Counted from the stretch's first letter, positions 45,732-58,233 are shown. The stretch is DNA of 64,000 nucleotides from Xiphophorus maculatus (GCF_002775205.1 NC_036464.1:3585480-3649479), one strand, 5' to 3'. The notes: generated from the sequence alone by a model not told the origin. Program-made: numbers and translations.

Positions 45732-46341
45732 TTTATTTGCTTGATTTAGCTTTTTATTTTTGGAAATAAAGAAACAGACTCAGTGTTGCAGTCATCCATT
45801 TTTAAGGATTTTTATACAGTGAAACTGACAGAATTTCAAGTTGTAATGTTTTCCCCCCTGAACTGGATCATTAACACAGGTCAGCGTCTTATTTAAAAGG
45901 ACTGTAGAAGCTGACAGAAATCTGGGGGATCATTTTCATGTGCTGCAGCATCTGCCATCTTTGTTCTTGACATTTGCCCACACAACTAGAGAAAGAAAAC
46001 TTAAAAAAGAACAACAACACAACAAAAACTCTTAAGTTTACCCCCGAAACTCCCTTTTGGCTACTGCTGTCTTAACTTTCAACACAGGGTAATTAATACT
46101 TCAGGTTGGCATAAAATGAACACAAGGCTTTTTGGTCTGCAGCAGTGATACTAGCAGAGATTGGTGCAAAATAGTCCATCAACATTCACTCTGTATCTCA
46201 AACATTAAGAAAAGAAACATCCTCATGTATTGCACACTGTACGGCTCAAAGTGCTGCACAAATCTTATCAAGTCTCCGGAAATTAAAAACAACATTCTGT
46301 ACGTTCAAACGATCGCGGCTGGTTCTCTCCCAAAACGACGA
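45732..46341 (-). other. CCNJ: CCNJ 3' untranslated region (probable)
   Basis: The CCNJ stop codon is at 46344-46342. Minus-strand AATAAA signals occur at 45737-45732 and nearby at about 45753-45758, so the 3'UTR is probably 560-620 nt long. The sequence beyond 45709 matches a dispersed repeat (see 14276-15055), so the signal may be transposon-derived. Confidence 0.4.
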
Positions 46342-49300
46342 TCATCTGTCGAAGCACGGCGCCTGGTAGCTGTAGTGCATGCTGACCGGGTACACCAGGC
46401 TGGGAAGGCTGGGCTTCGGGTCCAGACAGGCGACGGAGGCTTGTGTGTCGCTCTGCTGGGAGCCCTGCGAGTAGGATGCAGACCTGTGGCTGGCAGGCAG
46501 GCATGCCTGTGGGGCTTTCTGAGCGAACTGCATGGAGGGCAGCTGCAGGAACTGCGACGCAGCGGCTGGCTGGCCTGAACTGTGGAGCAGCGCCTGGCTC
46601 TGCTGCTGCTCAAGGCACTGCTGCTTACTGGCTTCTTCCACATCACTGTCATGTGCACTGGAAAAAACAATGTCATATTTATAATCCTTTAACTGCATAA
46701 ATAAAATCCTTGAGTGAGTAGTTTAACCCTTTTATGCATTGTGGTCACTACAGTGGACAGGTATCAAAAAGCCATTTTCTTGTGCTTCTTGTGGATTTTT
46801 ATGTTATAAATGCACACAGACCACTGAAGTGGACACGAATGCATCATAAAATACACCATCAACTACTGGCCATCAGTTGCAAATGCAAAAAAAATATTTT
46901 TGTTAAATCCAAAATGGCCGACAGACAAAAAAATAGCATGCCAACCGACCCGGTCCCTCCTTCTACTGTAGACGACTCTTGCAGGTAAAAAAAATATTGT
47001 GACATCAGATAACCCCTAAGAACAATGCTACTGATGTATCTTGTCAAATAACAACTTTGTATTTGGAGAAAATTACAATTGATCACCTAAAAAAAATAAA
47101 GTAAAATAAAAAAAAACTTTTGTACAAATTTTTTCCCCTAGCTTTTTTTTATGCCTTAAGAAAATAAAACAAATTTTGGAAAAAAATCCTGAGACAAAGG
47201 ATCATAATTCATGCATAAAAGGGTTAGTTTTGCAAGTAATTGTGTGTAAACTACAGAAGCTGAGAAAGGACATTTTCTCCATACTTTTCTTCCAGATAAT
47301 TTTCTGGAGATAAATTCATTTCCCGATAGTTTTCTTGAGAAAAGGAGTAAATTTCCTGTTTTCCGCATATACGTTTTCATGAGTTTTCTCAAAATAAAGA
47401 AAGTAATTTTTTTATGGTTTTCTAGATTTAACGAGTTATTTTCTTGTTTTCAGCTTATACTTTTTCCCAAAGGTTTCTCCAAATAAGTTATTCTCCAGAT
47501 TGTTTTAAAGACGAGTAAATTTTACGTTTTTAACATAAACTCTTTTCCTGAAGGTTTTCCCGAAATAAAGGAATTCATTTCATATGGTTTTCTCGCTATA
47601 AGTTAACTTCCTATTTTCGGTATAAACATTCTCCAGATTATTTTGTAGCGATGCCGAGTTAATTTCCTATTTTCCACAAATACTTTTCCGCCCCCAAGGG
47701 TTTTCTTGAAGAAGTAAATTTTTTTATGGTTTTCTCAAGAGAACTAGTAATTTTTTGTTTTCTTGATATCCTTCTTCCCGATATTAATTCATTTTCCGAT
47801 TGTTTTCTTGAGCTAACGGGTAAAATTTCTGTTTTCCACAAATACTCTTTTCTTAAGGTTTTTCTCGAGGTAACAAGTTAACTTCCCATTTTCGTAAAAA
47901 TATTTTCACTTTAGATAATAAGTTAATTTCACTTTTTCCGTAAATACTTTCCCTCGATAGTTTTCTCGAGATAACAAATCCATCTTCTTGAGATAATGGG
48001 TAAGTTTTCCGTTTTCCGCATATACTTTTCCCCAATGGTTTCTCTAGATAAGGAGTTAAAAATATCCTAAGTTAATTTCCATCGAGATGTGAGCTGCTGC
48101 TCAGGTGAGCCAGCAGAATCCAAATGAATCCTTCACTGTTCAAATTTTCAATTGTCAAAACATTGAAACTCTCGTATGTTTTCAGTTATTCACTACTTTG
48201 TCTTGGCCTCTCTCACATGAGCAGCTTCTCCACGCAGGGTATGAGGTTCTCCCAGGCGTAGCCGGTGAGTCGCTGCAGGCGGGTCGGCCAGCTGGGGGAA
48301 AGATGGAGGACGAGGCGGGACGCCACCACGCAGGCAGCAGCCACCAGCGACGGAGCAAAGCACAAAAAGATGTGATCTATGGAAAATTACATAAAAACAA
48401 AACACAGATCAGAGGAAGAAATCCAGCCGATAAAACAAAGGTGTCTATTATTAAACCTTTTATGTCAATAATTTCCTCCAGACTCAAAATTCCAGTTTTA
48501 TCTGTAATTTTATAGAAGAGTTTAAAAACATAAATACAAAATTCACAGGAGATACTTGGAGAAGGGAGGAAGAAAGAAGGATGAAAGGAGGGAAACATGG
48601 ACAAAAGAGGAAGGAAAAACAAAAAGAAAGAAAGGAAGAGCGTATACAGGAAGGATGGAAAAAAGGAGACAGGAAAGAAAGGAAGGAAGGAAGAAAGGAA
48701 GGAAGGAATGAGAGAAGGAAGCAAAGAAGGAAGAGGAAAAGGAAGGAAGCAAGGAAGGTAGAAGGAGGTAAGGACAGAAAAAAGATGGGAGGAAACAAGG
48801 AGGGAAGAAAGAGAAGAAATAAAGAAAGACAGAGAGAGAAATAAACTTGTTCCATTCATCCCTAAAATAAATCTTCAACACACAGAAACAAGTTCTCTGA
48901 TTTCCTCCGCCTAATCTTCACCTTGCAAGGAGACTTCCAGGAAGTAGTCTGTGTACTTGGCCATGTACAGCTTGGTCTTCTCCAGGCTCGCCAGGGGCCA
49001 GCCGTCGTGCAGATCTCCGTCCAGGACGCCGACGGACAAATAGTAATCAATGAAGTGAGCTGCGGTGGGAAGGTACAGGTTCCAGCTGAACGTTTCCAGC
49101 AGCAGCAGCTCCATGTGGAGCAAACTCTGCTTGGTCAGGACCAGGTTCATGGAGCTCATGCACCCCAGGCTGTTCAGGGTCTCCAGCTTCGGCACGCGGT
49201 CCTCCCTTTCCTCAAATTTACCTGAGTCAACCGGGACAAAGTTAACCGCATCAACAAACCGTTCAACATATTATAAACGTTACTATTCTGTTGGCCAAGT

Positions 49301-52300
49301 TCCACATACATGCCTGCAAATTTGCTAAAAACAAACCTAACCTCACTGTTTTAGAGATTATTTGAGATGTTTTTTGGACTCTTTAAAATTTTGCACCAAC
49401 TTTAAAGCTATGAAACTTGTAGCTTAATTGATGAATTTGATTTGTAACCTGTTATTTTTTTCTCATGGAGTCCTATGAAATTGTTACACCAGCACCTCGA
49501 GCATACTACTACTGTCTGCAATTGTATATTCTTTATTTGTGAATAAAATTAATTTAAAGAAAACAACAACTGCCTGTTAGCGTACATGCAGTAAGTACGC
49601 ATGCGTGCGCATTAAGAGTCTGCGACGTTTAGAGGAGCTGTCAGTTCGGCATACATGACAAGATACGACAAAAAATAAGTTAAGAAATTGTTTCAATGAT
49701 AACTAGATGGATATACTGTACATGCATTGTCATGGTTTCAAAGTGTGTTTAAAGCAGCTGCAGCTACAATCAACTACAAAACGCGCTGTATAAAACTTGA
49801 TGATGGTCCACATCACTAGCTAACCGCTAAGTTGGGCTGTCATACAGCTGTTAATAAAGTTTATGATCTAACATCTGCGTGAGGATGTCATGTTGCTGAT
49901 TACATAAAAGCAGGTGGCAAAGACAGCGCATACTTCTCTGACAGATATAGCCGTCAGTTTTTGCTACGCCTATGGCGATCTGACAAAGCATCTGAACTGA
50001 GAAGTCACAGATACACATACTAGCCAGAAGGAGACAGGACAGAGAGACCATGTGAAGCTGCTGCATGGTGACATCATAGCGGTCCATGAAGAGGTCCAGC
50101 AGGTAGACGGCCAGGTGTCTGGCCGCGGGGCAAAGGCAGAAGTGGTTGCAGATGATGGCGATGAGGTCTGCAAAGTATCGCCTGAGGTTCAGCTGAGGGG
50201 ACTGGCCTCTGTAGGACGGCAGTTTGAGCTCCTGTTCCAGAATCACAACGATAATAAATTGTATTTACAACACAGACACGATGTACAACTCAAATATAAA
50301 TATTCACTGTTTTCATCTGTATTCCCTTAACCAATTACCAAAATGGATATACAATATAATAATAAAATAAAACCGAAAGTAAAACACTAATAATCCGTAG
50401 AGATCTGGCATAACATTATGACTTACATTAGGGTTAATTTTTGCTTTAAAAAACGACCTGATGGGACGCTGGGAAAGACTATTTTGTGCCAACAGGAGTT
50501 AGATTTAATTAAGCTATGAAATCCTAAAAATTCATCTCAATGCTAAACATGTTGCAGCAGCACAGTTGTCCCCAACGCTAATGTCAGCATCCGGAGTTCA
50601 CATTTCAGAATAAGTTCCATGAATGATCACTTAATAGCACTTTGCACCAATCTTATGGTTGGATAACATAAATAGCAGATTTTAAAACAACCAGAGGTGG
50701 GTAGAGTACCCAAAAAATGTACTTAAGTAAGAGTAGAACAACTTCAACATATTTTTACTCAAGTAAAAGTAAAAAGTAGCCATCCAAGTAAAAAAAAGTA
50801 TTTGGTAAAAAGTCTACTCAAGTACTGAGTAACTGATCAAATTATCAATCATTTAGTCAATCAATTTAGGTATTTTAAGGACAAAATGGCAATAAGTAAC
50901 AAAAAATAACCAAATCAGGCAAAAGAAAAATTTTCCAAATTGGTTTCTTTCAATAAAAAACTTAAGCTTTAACAAAAACTGCAGGTGTGTGTTTGTGTCT
51001 GGTGAATTTTTGGTTAAAACATGTTTCATGCAGTGGGTAGAAGTTCCAGAAATTTTACTAAAGTAAGAGTAACAAAATATTTGGTAAAATAGTCTACTCA
51101 AGTACTGAGTAACTGGTCAAATAATCAATCATTTAATATTTAAAAATGACATCAGACAGACCAAAACATAAAGTTAAGTGGAAACAACAATAATTCATAT
51201 AAGTAATAAAAAAAAATAACAAAATCAGGCTAAATTTACTTCTTCCAAATCAGTTTCTTTCAATAAAAAACTTATGAAACTTTAACAAAAACTTCAGGTG
51301 TGTGTCTGTCTGTGTCTACACAAACATGTTTTTGGTCCAAACATGTTTGTTTTTCCAGTCAGTTGGTAGAGAATCCAGAAATTTTACTCCAGTAAAAGTA
51401 GAAATACTTTATAATAAAATTACTCACGTAAAAGTAAAAAGTAAAGCATAGTAAAAATATTCCTAAAGGTACTTAAAAAAACTAAAATAAATGTAATTGA
51501 GTAAATGTAACTAGTTACTACCAAATTCTGAAAACAATAAATATATTTGTTGTTGAGCTCATATGTCTATTTATTCAATAATTAACCAGTAAAAATGATT
51601 ATTGAATTGAAAATGTTGCTTAGTTTGTTGATATACAGTTTGATTAATTAACCCTGGTTAATTAAAACATTTTAATCAAGTCCCACCAATAATTAAAAGC
51701 ATAAAAAACAAGAAAGCATACAAATTTAAGGTAGTTGGACAAGAACCAAACAGTGGTGGTAAATGACAGATTCGATGCATCTCCAAAGCTTGTTGGTGGG
51801 ATCCAGGTAGGTTCTGTCCAAGACCAAGTGGTGCAAAACTCTGATGCAGACGAAGGCTTAATGCTGGTTCTGATGAAACGGTGTCAGAATGAAAAGTGTG
51901 TTGCAGTTTGTTGCTTATTGGTTCACCAGTCAGGGTTACCATGCTGACCACCAACACTGGGAAACTTGAGCATCAAAACTGCAACAGAAGAATGGCTCCC
52001 AAGAATGGTTGCTTACCTGGTGAACCAACAGAACCATGATGCATGATGGGAAAAACATCATCCAGCTAAGGCAGTAGGACGCTTTATGGAGGCTACTTTG
52101 ACAAATATCACCAACATGATCTTTGCTACAACCGTTCATGGAGACAGTTGAGTGCCTGATATTTTAGCAGCATACTATAATGAATGTATTCTAGTTTAGT
52201 TTGCAAACAAACCTACCAGATCACAAATCAATCAAAAGGTCAGATCAATAGAGGCTCCACCTCACAACTTTCAGGAGTGGAGTCAACAAGTCAGGGCAGA

Positions 52301-53050
52301 AACATAGCTAATAGGCAGAGTTGGGTAAATGTAATTTAATTGCATTTTCTTGATACCTTTTTTTAAAGTTTACTTTTAGGAGATTATGTACTATTTTGTA
52401 CTTTTTACTTGAGTAATTTTATTATGAAGTATTTCTACTCTTACTTGAGTAAACTGTATTTTCTACCCACTGAATGAAGAACAAACATGTTTTAACCAGA
52501 AACTGACAGACACAGACACACACCTGCAGTTTCTGTGAAAGTTTTATAAGATTTTTATTGACAAACGGATTTGGGAAAAATGTCTTTTGCCTGATATTGT
52601 TATTTTTTGTTACCTATAAAAATTATTGTCATTTTGGTCCTTAAAATACCCAAATTTCCACTCAACTTTACACTTTAGTCCCTCTGATGACGTAATTTTT
52701 AAATATAAGATGATTGACAACTTGATCAGATACTCGCTGCTAGAGGAGACTTTTTTACCAAATACTTTTTTACTCTTGAATAATTTCTTGGACAGCTACC
52801 TTCTACTAGAGTACAATTGTTGCTACCTGCTCATGGGATTTGGTCATAATGGCATGCCTGACTGGTAAAACATCAGTAACGTACAGGATGAACACAAGCT
52901 ATCAAAAACGATACAGATGCACTGAAATTGTTAATAATTTTTTCTCCACTGTGGCTCCATTTGATGGTCAATCGCCCTCACTTTGCATCTGAGCGCCTGG
53001 TAAATATCTGCAGCAAGTTGTCCCTTCCACCATTGGTCCTCTAGCTCCAT
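46342..53050 (-). CDS. CCNJ: CCNJ, cyclin J (5 coding exons)
   Basis: Cyclin J is a divergent cyclin-box protein; the fly homologue binds Cdk1, the vertebrate role is poorly defined. Exons: 52982-53050, 50021-50231, 48922-49221, 48217-48376, 46342-46657, giving 1056 nt and 351 residues; all phases agree. The first exon is only 23 codons ([23 protein letters not shown]), with TAA just before the ATG. Exon 2 carries the cyclin N box ([28 protein letters not shown]). Exon 3 continues it ([55 protein letters not shown]). Exon 4 begins the cyclin C part ([35 protein letters not shown]). Exon 5 is a low-complexity Gln/Ser/Ala tail ending APCFDR, like human TPCFER. Human CCNJ is slightly longer, in the tail. 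No damage seen. Confidence 0.95.
46727..47223. mobile_element. piggyBac-type MITE in CCNJ intron 4
   Basis: The ends are perfect 13-bp inverted repeats, CCCTTTTATGCAT and its complement. The left end is preceded by TTAA (46723-46726), the piggyBac target; the right flank is TTAG, one mutation away. A 13-bp repeat starting CCC next to TTAA is characteristic of piggyBac. The 497-bp element has no transposase and lies 65 bp from exon 5. Confidence 0.85.
47240..48075. repeat. irregular minisatellite-like tract in CCNJ intron 4
   Basis: About ten diverged copies of a unit built from TTTTCTCGAGATAA, AGTTAATTTCC and GTTTTCCRCAWATACTTTTCC. Spacing between equivalent points varies from about 46 to 90 bp. 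Read in the other direction it gives repeated SRKLSG-like peptide words, which I regard as incidental. Confidence 0.75.
48555..48850. repeat. long GGAA/GAAA polypurine tract in CCNJ intron 3
   Basis: Almost 300 bp with virtually no pyrimidines on the plus strand, mostly GGAAGGAAGGA and AAAGAAAGGA. The long open frames on either strand here are low-complexity artefacts. Confidence 0.9.
50692..51528. mobile_element. family E dispersed repeat in CCNJ intron 1
   Basis: Begins CAGAGGTGGGTAGAGTACCC and ends with AATGTAACTAGTTACTACC. It has many ACTCAAGTAAAAGTA words, and a block near 50810-51000 is repeated near 51090-51310, so it is internally duplicated or nested. Non-coding. Confidence 0.65.
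52316..52825. mobile_element. family E dispersed repeat, opposite orientation
   Basis: Begins CAGAGTTGGGTAAATGTAATT and contains TTTACTTGAGTAATTTTATTATGAAGTATTTCTACTC, the inverse of the words at 50692-51528. Lies 160 bp from CCNJ exon 1. Confidence 0.65.
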
Positions 53051-53480
53051 TTAAGACAGTGCTTTGAAAACCTCTGGAAGTCAAAACAAAGTTAAAGTGA
53101 TTAGCACACTCATACTGGGTGCTGAAGATGCGCTCTCAGCGTGTAAAACGCAACGTTTTTGCACGCAGGATTTCAACAACACGCATCGGTGAGCGATCCC
53201 GTGGGTGTCACAACTCAACCAGCTTTTCAATCCGTCACACGGAAATGAATGATCGGTGCAGACTCACCCAATGCGCAGGTTCACTGGAGAAAAAGTGCAG
53301 TCTAGCCGATCATGCTTTGCCTGGTCTCGTTGTTTTAGGCTCGCAAGCGGCAGCAACACGAGTTCTTCAAACTCCCCAGGTGCGTTCAAGTGCTGCTCGA
53401 AAAAACCCAACGCCCTATAGCTTGTCAATCAGAACAACCAACCAGAAAGACGCAATGACACCAGAGAAATAAGTTTGGAA
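53051..53480 (-). promoter_or_regulatory. CCNJ: putative CCNJ 5'UTR and promoter region
   Basis: The 400 bp upstream of the CCNJ ATG are richer in CpG than the surroundings (for example GAGCGATCCCG, CTCGCAAGCGG). No TATA box or defined start site could be fixed. Placement is by position only. Confidence 0.35.
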
Positions 53481-53739
53481 AGTGAAATAAGCATCAAAAT
53501 GTGAATGAGCCACTTTTAAAGTTATCCGTCGCACATCTTCATGTTTTACACCCGTTATTTGATTGTGGCATCTTTACATTTTATTTAGCACTTGAAAGCA
53601 TCACTACCAACTACGACCCAACTATAAATTAATGGGTAGTTTTGTAATTGGGCGTTTATGGGGTGTAAAGTTACATTGTCCAAAATTACCAGCAGTATTA
53701 TGGATTACTGTCATAAGGGAAAAACAAAATGGGGTTCAT

Positions 53740-54165
53740 TATTCAAAGTGATATTTTCACCATGTTATTATAAATGACATAGTTTCAAACTAAATATTTA
53801 ATTAGCGAGTTAAATATTTAGTTTGAGAATAAATTATTAGATTGCCTACTAAATAATCAGCTTTATCTAAATATTTAGTTAGCAATTGATTCATATTTAG
53901 CTTGAGGCTAAAGATTTTGCTTCGAACTACAGCCCCGAACGAAATATTTAGCTTGAAGCTACATATTTAACTAAAAAATTTTATCTAAAAATATTTAGCT
54001 ATTAGTTTCATTAGTAACTACCGAAAGCTACCAATGAACTATCATTAGCATCTTTCACAACTAAATATTTACAAAATAAGCTAATATTTAGCTTAAAACT
54101 ATACTTTGGAATTTAACTTCAAGCTAAATAGTTACCTAATAAATATATTGAATGATTACATACAA
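53740..54165. repeat. AT-rich tract with repeated AAATATTTAG words and a perfect inverted repeat
   Basis: The words AAATATTTAGTTTG, ATATTTAGCTTGA and their inverses occur about ten times. At 53786-53825 the arms CAAACTAAATATTTAA and its complement are perfect over 16 bp with an 8-nt loop. Confidence 0.75.
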
Positions 54166-54222
54166 TTTTACTCACCAATAAGCAGAACTGGACTATCAAA
54201 ATAGTCCTGGGTCTGGTGAACT

Positions 54223-54262
54223 TGCATAATATAATATAATATATAATATAATATATAATATA
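54223..54262. repeat. (TATAA)n-type microsatellite
   Basis: Repeated ATAATATAATATATAAT units. Confidence 0.85.
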
Positions 54263-54924
54263 ATTTCACTTCAGCTGTTGCTCATGTCTCCTCTTCTTTA
54301 TTGTTCCTTCTCCTCTCGACATGTGCAACATCTCAGCTTAAAACGGTGAGCCATTTTAATGGTAATTCAGACTTTTATCAATGAACTCACCAGCAAGAGT
54401 TGATGTGGAGGTTCGCAAGGCCCAGCTTTTACTTAGAGCGTTCACATCTGGTTATTAGCAAATGGATTTGCAGCTAAGGATTTACGTTGGTAATTAAATA
54501 TTTTGTTTGAAACTGTTGCATTTATATATTTTTCTCTTATGATAGGCTAAATAATCAAAATTATTGCCATTAATTTTTCACCGTAACTATAGAAACGGCA
54601 CCCGGTAGGTGTTATATTACTCTATACTTTGACTGTAGGTGGCGCTGTTTCTTCTTTACACCTCAAATGTTTCGTCCCACGTTTCGTATGATCAAGATGT
54701 ACATACAAAGTGATTACATATCTAAAATTTTAATCAGCTAGAAAAAAAAATTGCCACATTTTCCGCAATGTCAAAAACATTCAGGCCATTTTCACAATTA
54801 CGTTAGATGACTTCCGTTCTGACTCGATGCGGTGTATCTGTACTTCCAGCTGCTTTTGCCTCAAAAAACCTGTCTGGAAATTCACGTAAACTCATCATTG
54901 TTAGGGTATAGCGAAAAGTGAGGT

Positions 54925-55337
54925 TAATAAAAACAATACTGACGTGTTAATTAGCCATGGCAACGTTATCCATTATTGTTAATTTACCATTTTCTTACCG
55001 TGTATAAGGGAAACAGCATCTGATTAGACGGTAAGCCAGCTAGCAGTGGCTTTTTAGCCAAATGTAGCTAAAATATACACCGCTTTATGTCAGAGCTGTA
55101 ACGTTAAAAGGTTTACTTTTTCTGTCAACGTTAATAAAAACAGTATTTACCTGTTAGTTAGTCGTGTCAGTGTTATCCACCATTGTTAATTTAAAATTTT
55201 CTTACAGTGTGTAAGGGAAACAGCCTACAATTTTAAATTCAGCTAGCTAGCAGCAGCTTTAGCCACGGGTAGCTAAAAATATACACTGCTGCCTGTCAGT
55301 GCTGTAAAGTTCAAAGGTTTACTTTCTGTATTAATGT
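54925..55337. repeat. tandem duplication, two units of about 206 bp
   Basis: Unit 1 (54925-55131) and unit 2 (55132-55337) share TAATAAAAACA, TTATCCA.CATTGTTAATTT, AAGGGAAACAGC, AGCTAGCAG, GTAGCTAAAA.TATACAC and AGGTTTACTTT in the same order. They have diverged by point changes and small indels. Each contains a short inverted GTTAAT/ATTAAC word. Confidence 0.8.
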
Positions 55338-56409
55338 AAAATCACGGACAACTTCCAACATTGTTGCTTGGAATACTGTTGTAAATATTAAATCATTTAC
55401 ATATTCTGATATGATTCATAATTTCTTATTTTGAGTAGGAACTTGGGAAATCGGAGTTCAGAGTTTTAAAAAAAAACCCTGATTGACCCCTGACCTCTCT
55501 GCAGTGTTTCTAACATTCTCTAGCAAACCTCTGACACCGATCAATAGACCCATTCAATAATTTCAATAAAGCTCCGCCTAGCTCACCTTTAGGACTCAAC
55601 CTGCAGCAGTTGGTCTGTAATCAGCGCTGCCATCATTTCACCTTTTACCTTATTAGGAATGTCATGTTTCAGTTACTATTTTATGACAAATATAGTTTTG
55701 TAATCGTTTTAAAAAACACTTAGGAAATTAGCGTCTCACTCAATACTGTGTATTTATGACAAAATTATACGTTCATTAACATGCATTATCCCTTTGTAGA
55801 TATCTATTTTTTATGTTTATTAACTTTGTTGAAAGTTGTACTTGGTTTACTGTATATCTTGGGGTTCATTTGTAGGTTAAACTTTTTTGTTCGCTTTGTT
55901 TTTTTGTTTTGCCTTTGTAAGTTAGACAGGAAGAGCTTTGTTGCCTTTTTCTATAAGTATAGAAACAGGACCAGGATGTACCGGGGTGGGCTTATGTTTT
56001 TTTTTTAACCATAGCAGGGGGAGAAAAAGGAAACAATAGAAAGATAAATCTTTATTTATTGCTTACCAAGGTGGATAAATAAACCGTAAAATGCAACCTT
56101 ATAGCTTTTGCACGTTGGACTTCTTTTTTCTGAGAATAAAATACAGAGCAGAAGTGGCTCATTGATAATTGATTTCTGATGTAGGACGCTTGGTGTAAAA
56201 ACAAAACAATTCAGTTAAAAAGTTCAATTATTCCAGTAACTAAGTAAAACACATTATACAAATTAATTACCTGATGTTTTCAGGTCTCTCCTTTATTATT
56301 ATTATTTTTTGCTTATGAAATCATATTTGATATTATAATCAAAAGTATTTTTAAAGGTTATTTTCAAACAAAATCTAACAAACCAGCGTAATCAGTTTAC
56401 TCAACATGG

Positions 56410-56990
56410 CCAAAGTTGGGTTGTAACTAGTTACATTTACTCAAATATATTTACTTGAGTAACTTTTTTGAAAAAAAAAAACCCAAAACCATTAGGAGTA
56501 TTTTTACTATGTTGTACTTTTTACGTTTACTTGAGTAATTTAATTATGAAGTATCTTCACTCTTGAGTAAAATTTCTGGATTTTCTACCCACTGAATGAA
56601 AAACAAACATGTTTTAACCAAAACTTCACCAGACACAAACACACACCTGCAGATTCTGTTAATGTTTTATAAGTTTTTTATTGAAAGAAACTGATTTGAA
56701 AATATGTTCTTTTGTTATTTTTTGCTACTTATGTAAATTATTGTCATTTTGGTCCTTAAAATACCAACATTTCCATTTAACTTTATATATTGGCTTGTCT
56801 GGATTATGTAATTTTAAAATATTAAATGATTAATAATTTGATCAGTCACTCAGTACTTGAGCAGACCTTTTTACTCTTACTTGAGTAATTTCTTGGACAG
56901 CTCCTTTTTACTCTTACTTGAGTAAAAATACGTTAGTAGTGCTACTTTTACTTGAGTTCAATTTTTGGGTACTTTACCCCAAAACATGAC
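56410..56990. mobile_element. family E dispersed repeat
   Basis: Begins AGTTGGGTTGTAACTAGTTACATTTACTCAA and ends TTGAGTTCAATTTTTGGGTACTTTACC. Ends 250 bp before the ZNF518 first exon. Confidence 0.65.
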
Positions 56991-57239
56991 TACATTGAGA
57001 TTAAACTACAAACAAGTGGACCCTGTTTACTAATGAAGTAACTTCTGATTAACTTTATTTATTTATGGTTAGAGTAAAAGAGACTGATGAATGCCCCACC
57101 TTTCAGTTTAGTAGTTGCAAAAAAAACCAAACAACAGAAAACCGTTCAGTCCTTTAACGTCACAGTTGTTCATTTCATATTAAATATTGGTTAAATACAC
57201 TATATTTTGCGGCTGTAACGTGTGAAACTATACAACAAG

Positions 57240-57453
57240 CTCAACAGGAATGAATAACTCAGCAAAACGGAGTGAAAGCATTGGAGGCAGAGGAACAGCG
57301 GAGTGTTTGTGTGGAGCTGCAGGCCTGGGACAGCAGCAGCAGCAGCAGCAGCGAGGAAGCTAACGGCTAAAGCTGCTCACAGGCTGTAATCCCCGGATGA
57401 AACCATCATGGCTGCCAGTCGATGAGCTGTCAAGCTCTCCACAAAAGAAAAAG
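57240..57453 (+). other. ZNF518A: ZNF518 first exon (5'UTR) with CAG repeat and uORFs
   Basis: A GC-richer block ends in AAAAAG followed by the donor GTAAAG (57454). It contains seven CAG repeats (57331-57352). The ATG at 57397 opens a frame that, after splicing to 58220, overlaps the main start in another frame and stops at 58331. The ATG at 57408 has a strong context but stops after five codons (57423-57425). The 5' border is not determined and another exon could exist between 57453 and 58220. Confidence 0.55.
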
Positions 57454-58233
57454 GTAAAGAGAAAAAAAATTACCCCAAACACCCGAGGCAACTCCACATT
57501 TACTATGAATTTATCCCACCCGACAGCTTTGTCTGCGGTAATAAGTCGAGTCGGCGTGAAAACGCGGTGGTGTGCGGGAACTTTATCGTCGCGCTTTGTG
57601 CTCTGTAACTTATTTCGTCTTTGTAATCTCCTCTTCTTAAGCGTCGCGTTAATTCAAACCGCAGTTAACGCCACTAAATGCGTGTTCAGATATAAACAGA
57701 GACGCTCAGCCCGTCTCTTTTCCTCTAATTTGTGCTTCTCTGTCTTCTCTGCGCGTTGCAAAGCGAGTCTTTATCGCTTTGTTGTGGTTAACTTTAACTA
57801 AACAATGGACCAACGACCCCCTGGCTGTTTGTGCTCGGTCGTTTTAAGTTTTAGTGCGTTTCTTGTTTTGGTTTTCCTTTTAACAAGTCGTAAAAAATGA
57901 TGTCTTTTTTTTTAATTTCGTGTGTTTCTTTTAAAAAGTGGTTATGAATCTTGCAGGTGAAGCTATTGTAATTTTCTGCATGTTGTTGATAACTATCCGT
58001 ATTTGTTGTTTGTGACACACTAATGCCCACAGTGGGGTATTTTGGACCTGGGCCAAGCAACAGGTGGACCTGTTTAAGAACTACAAGCTTGTTTTACGGG
58101 CTTACATTTAATTATGATCATTAAATTCAAGTAAAATTACATCCCTTGTTCAAAATGTTTGTTTTTTTAACTTCTAAACAATGCTGTTTTCATTAACCGC
58201 TGCATATTTTCTGCACCAGAAACCAGAAGAAAC

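Noticed and set aside
46283..46700. Several overlapping plus- and minus-strand frames
   Set aside because: Shadows of CCNJ exon 5, whose Gln/Ser/Ala bias opens neighbouring frames.
48377..48881. Open frames of 112-160 codons on the minus strand and 87 codons on the plus strand
   Set aside because: They lie in the GGAA polypurine tract and are simple Phe/Leu/Ser or Lys/Glu/Arg repeats with no domain; artefact of low complexity.
51676..52139. Minus-strand frames in CCNJ intron 1
   Set aside because: No domain and no splice support; probably part of an unidentified repeat.
57397..57801. 134-codon plus-strand frame as the ZNF518 N-terminus
   Set aside because: It reads past a clear donor (GTAAAG at 57454) into the intron. 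After splicing its frame does not join the zinc-finger frame.
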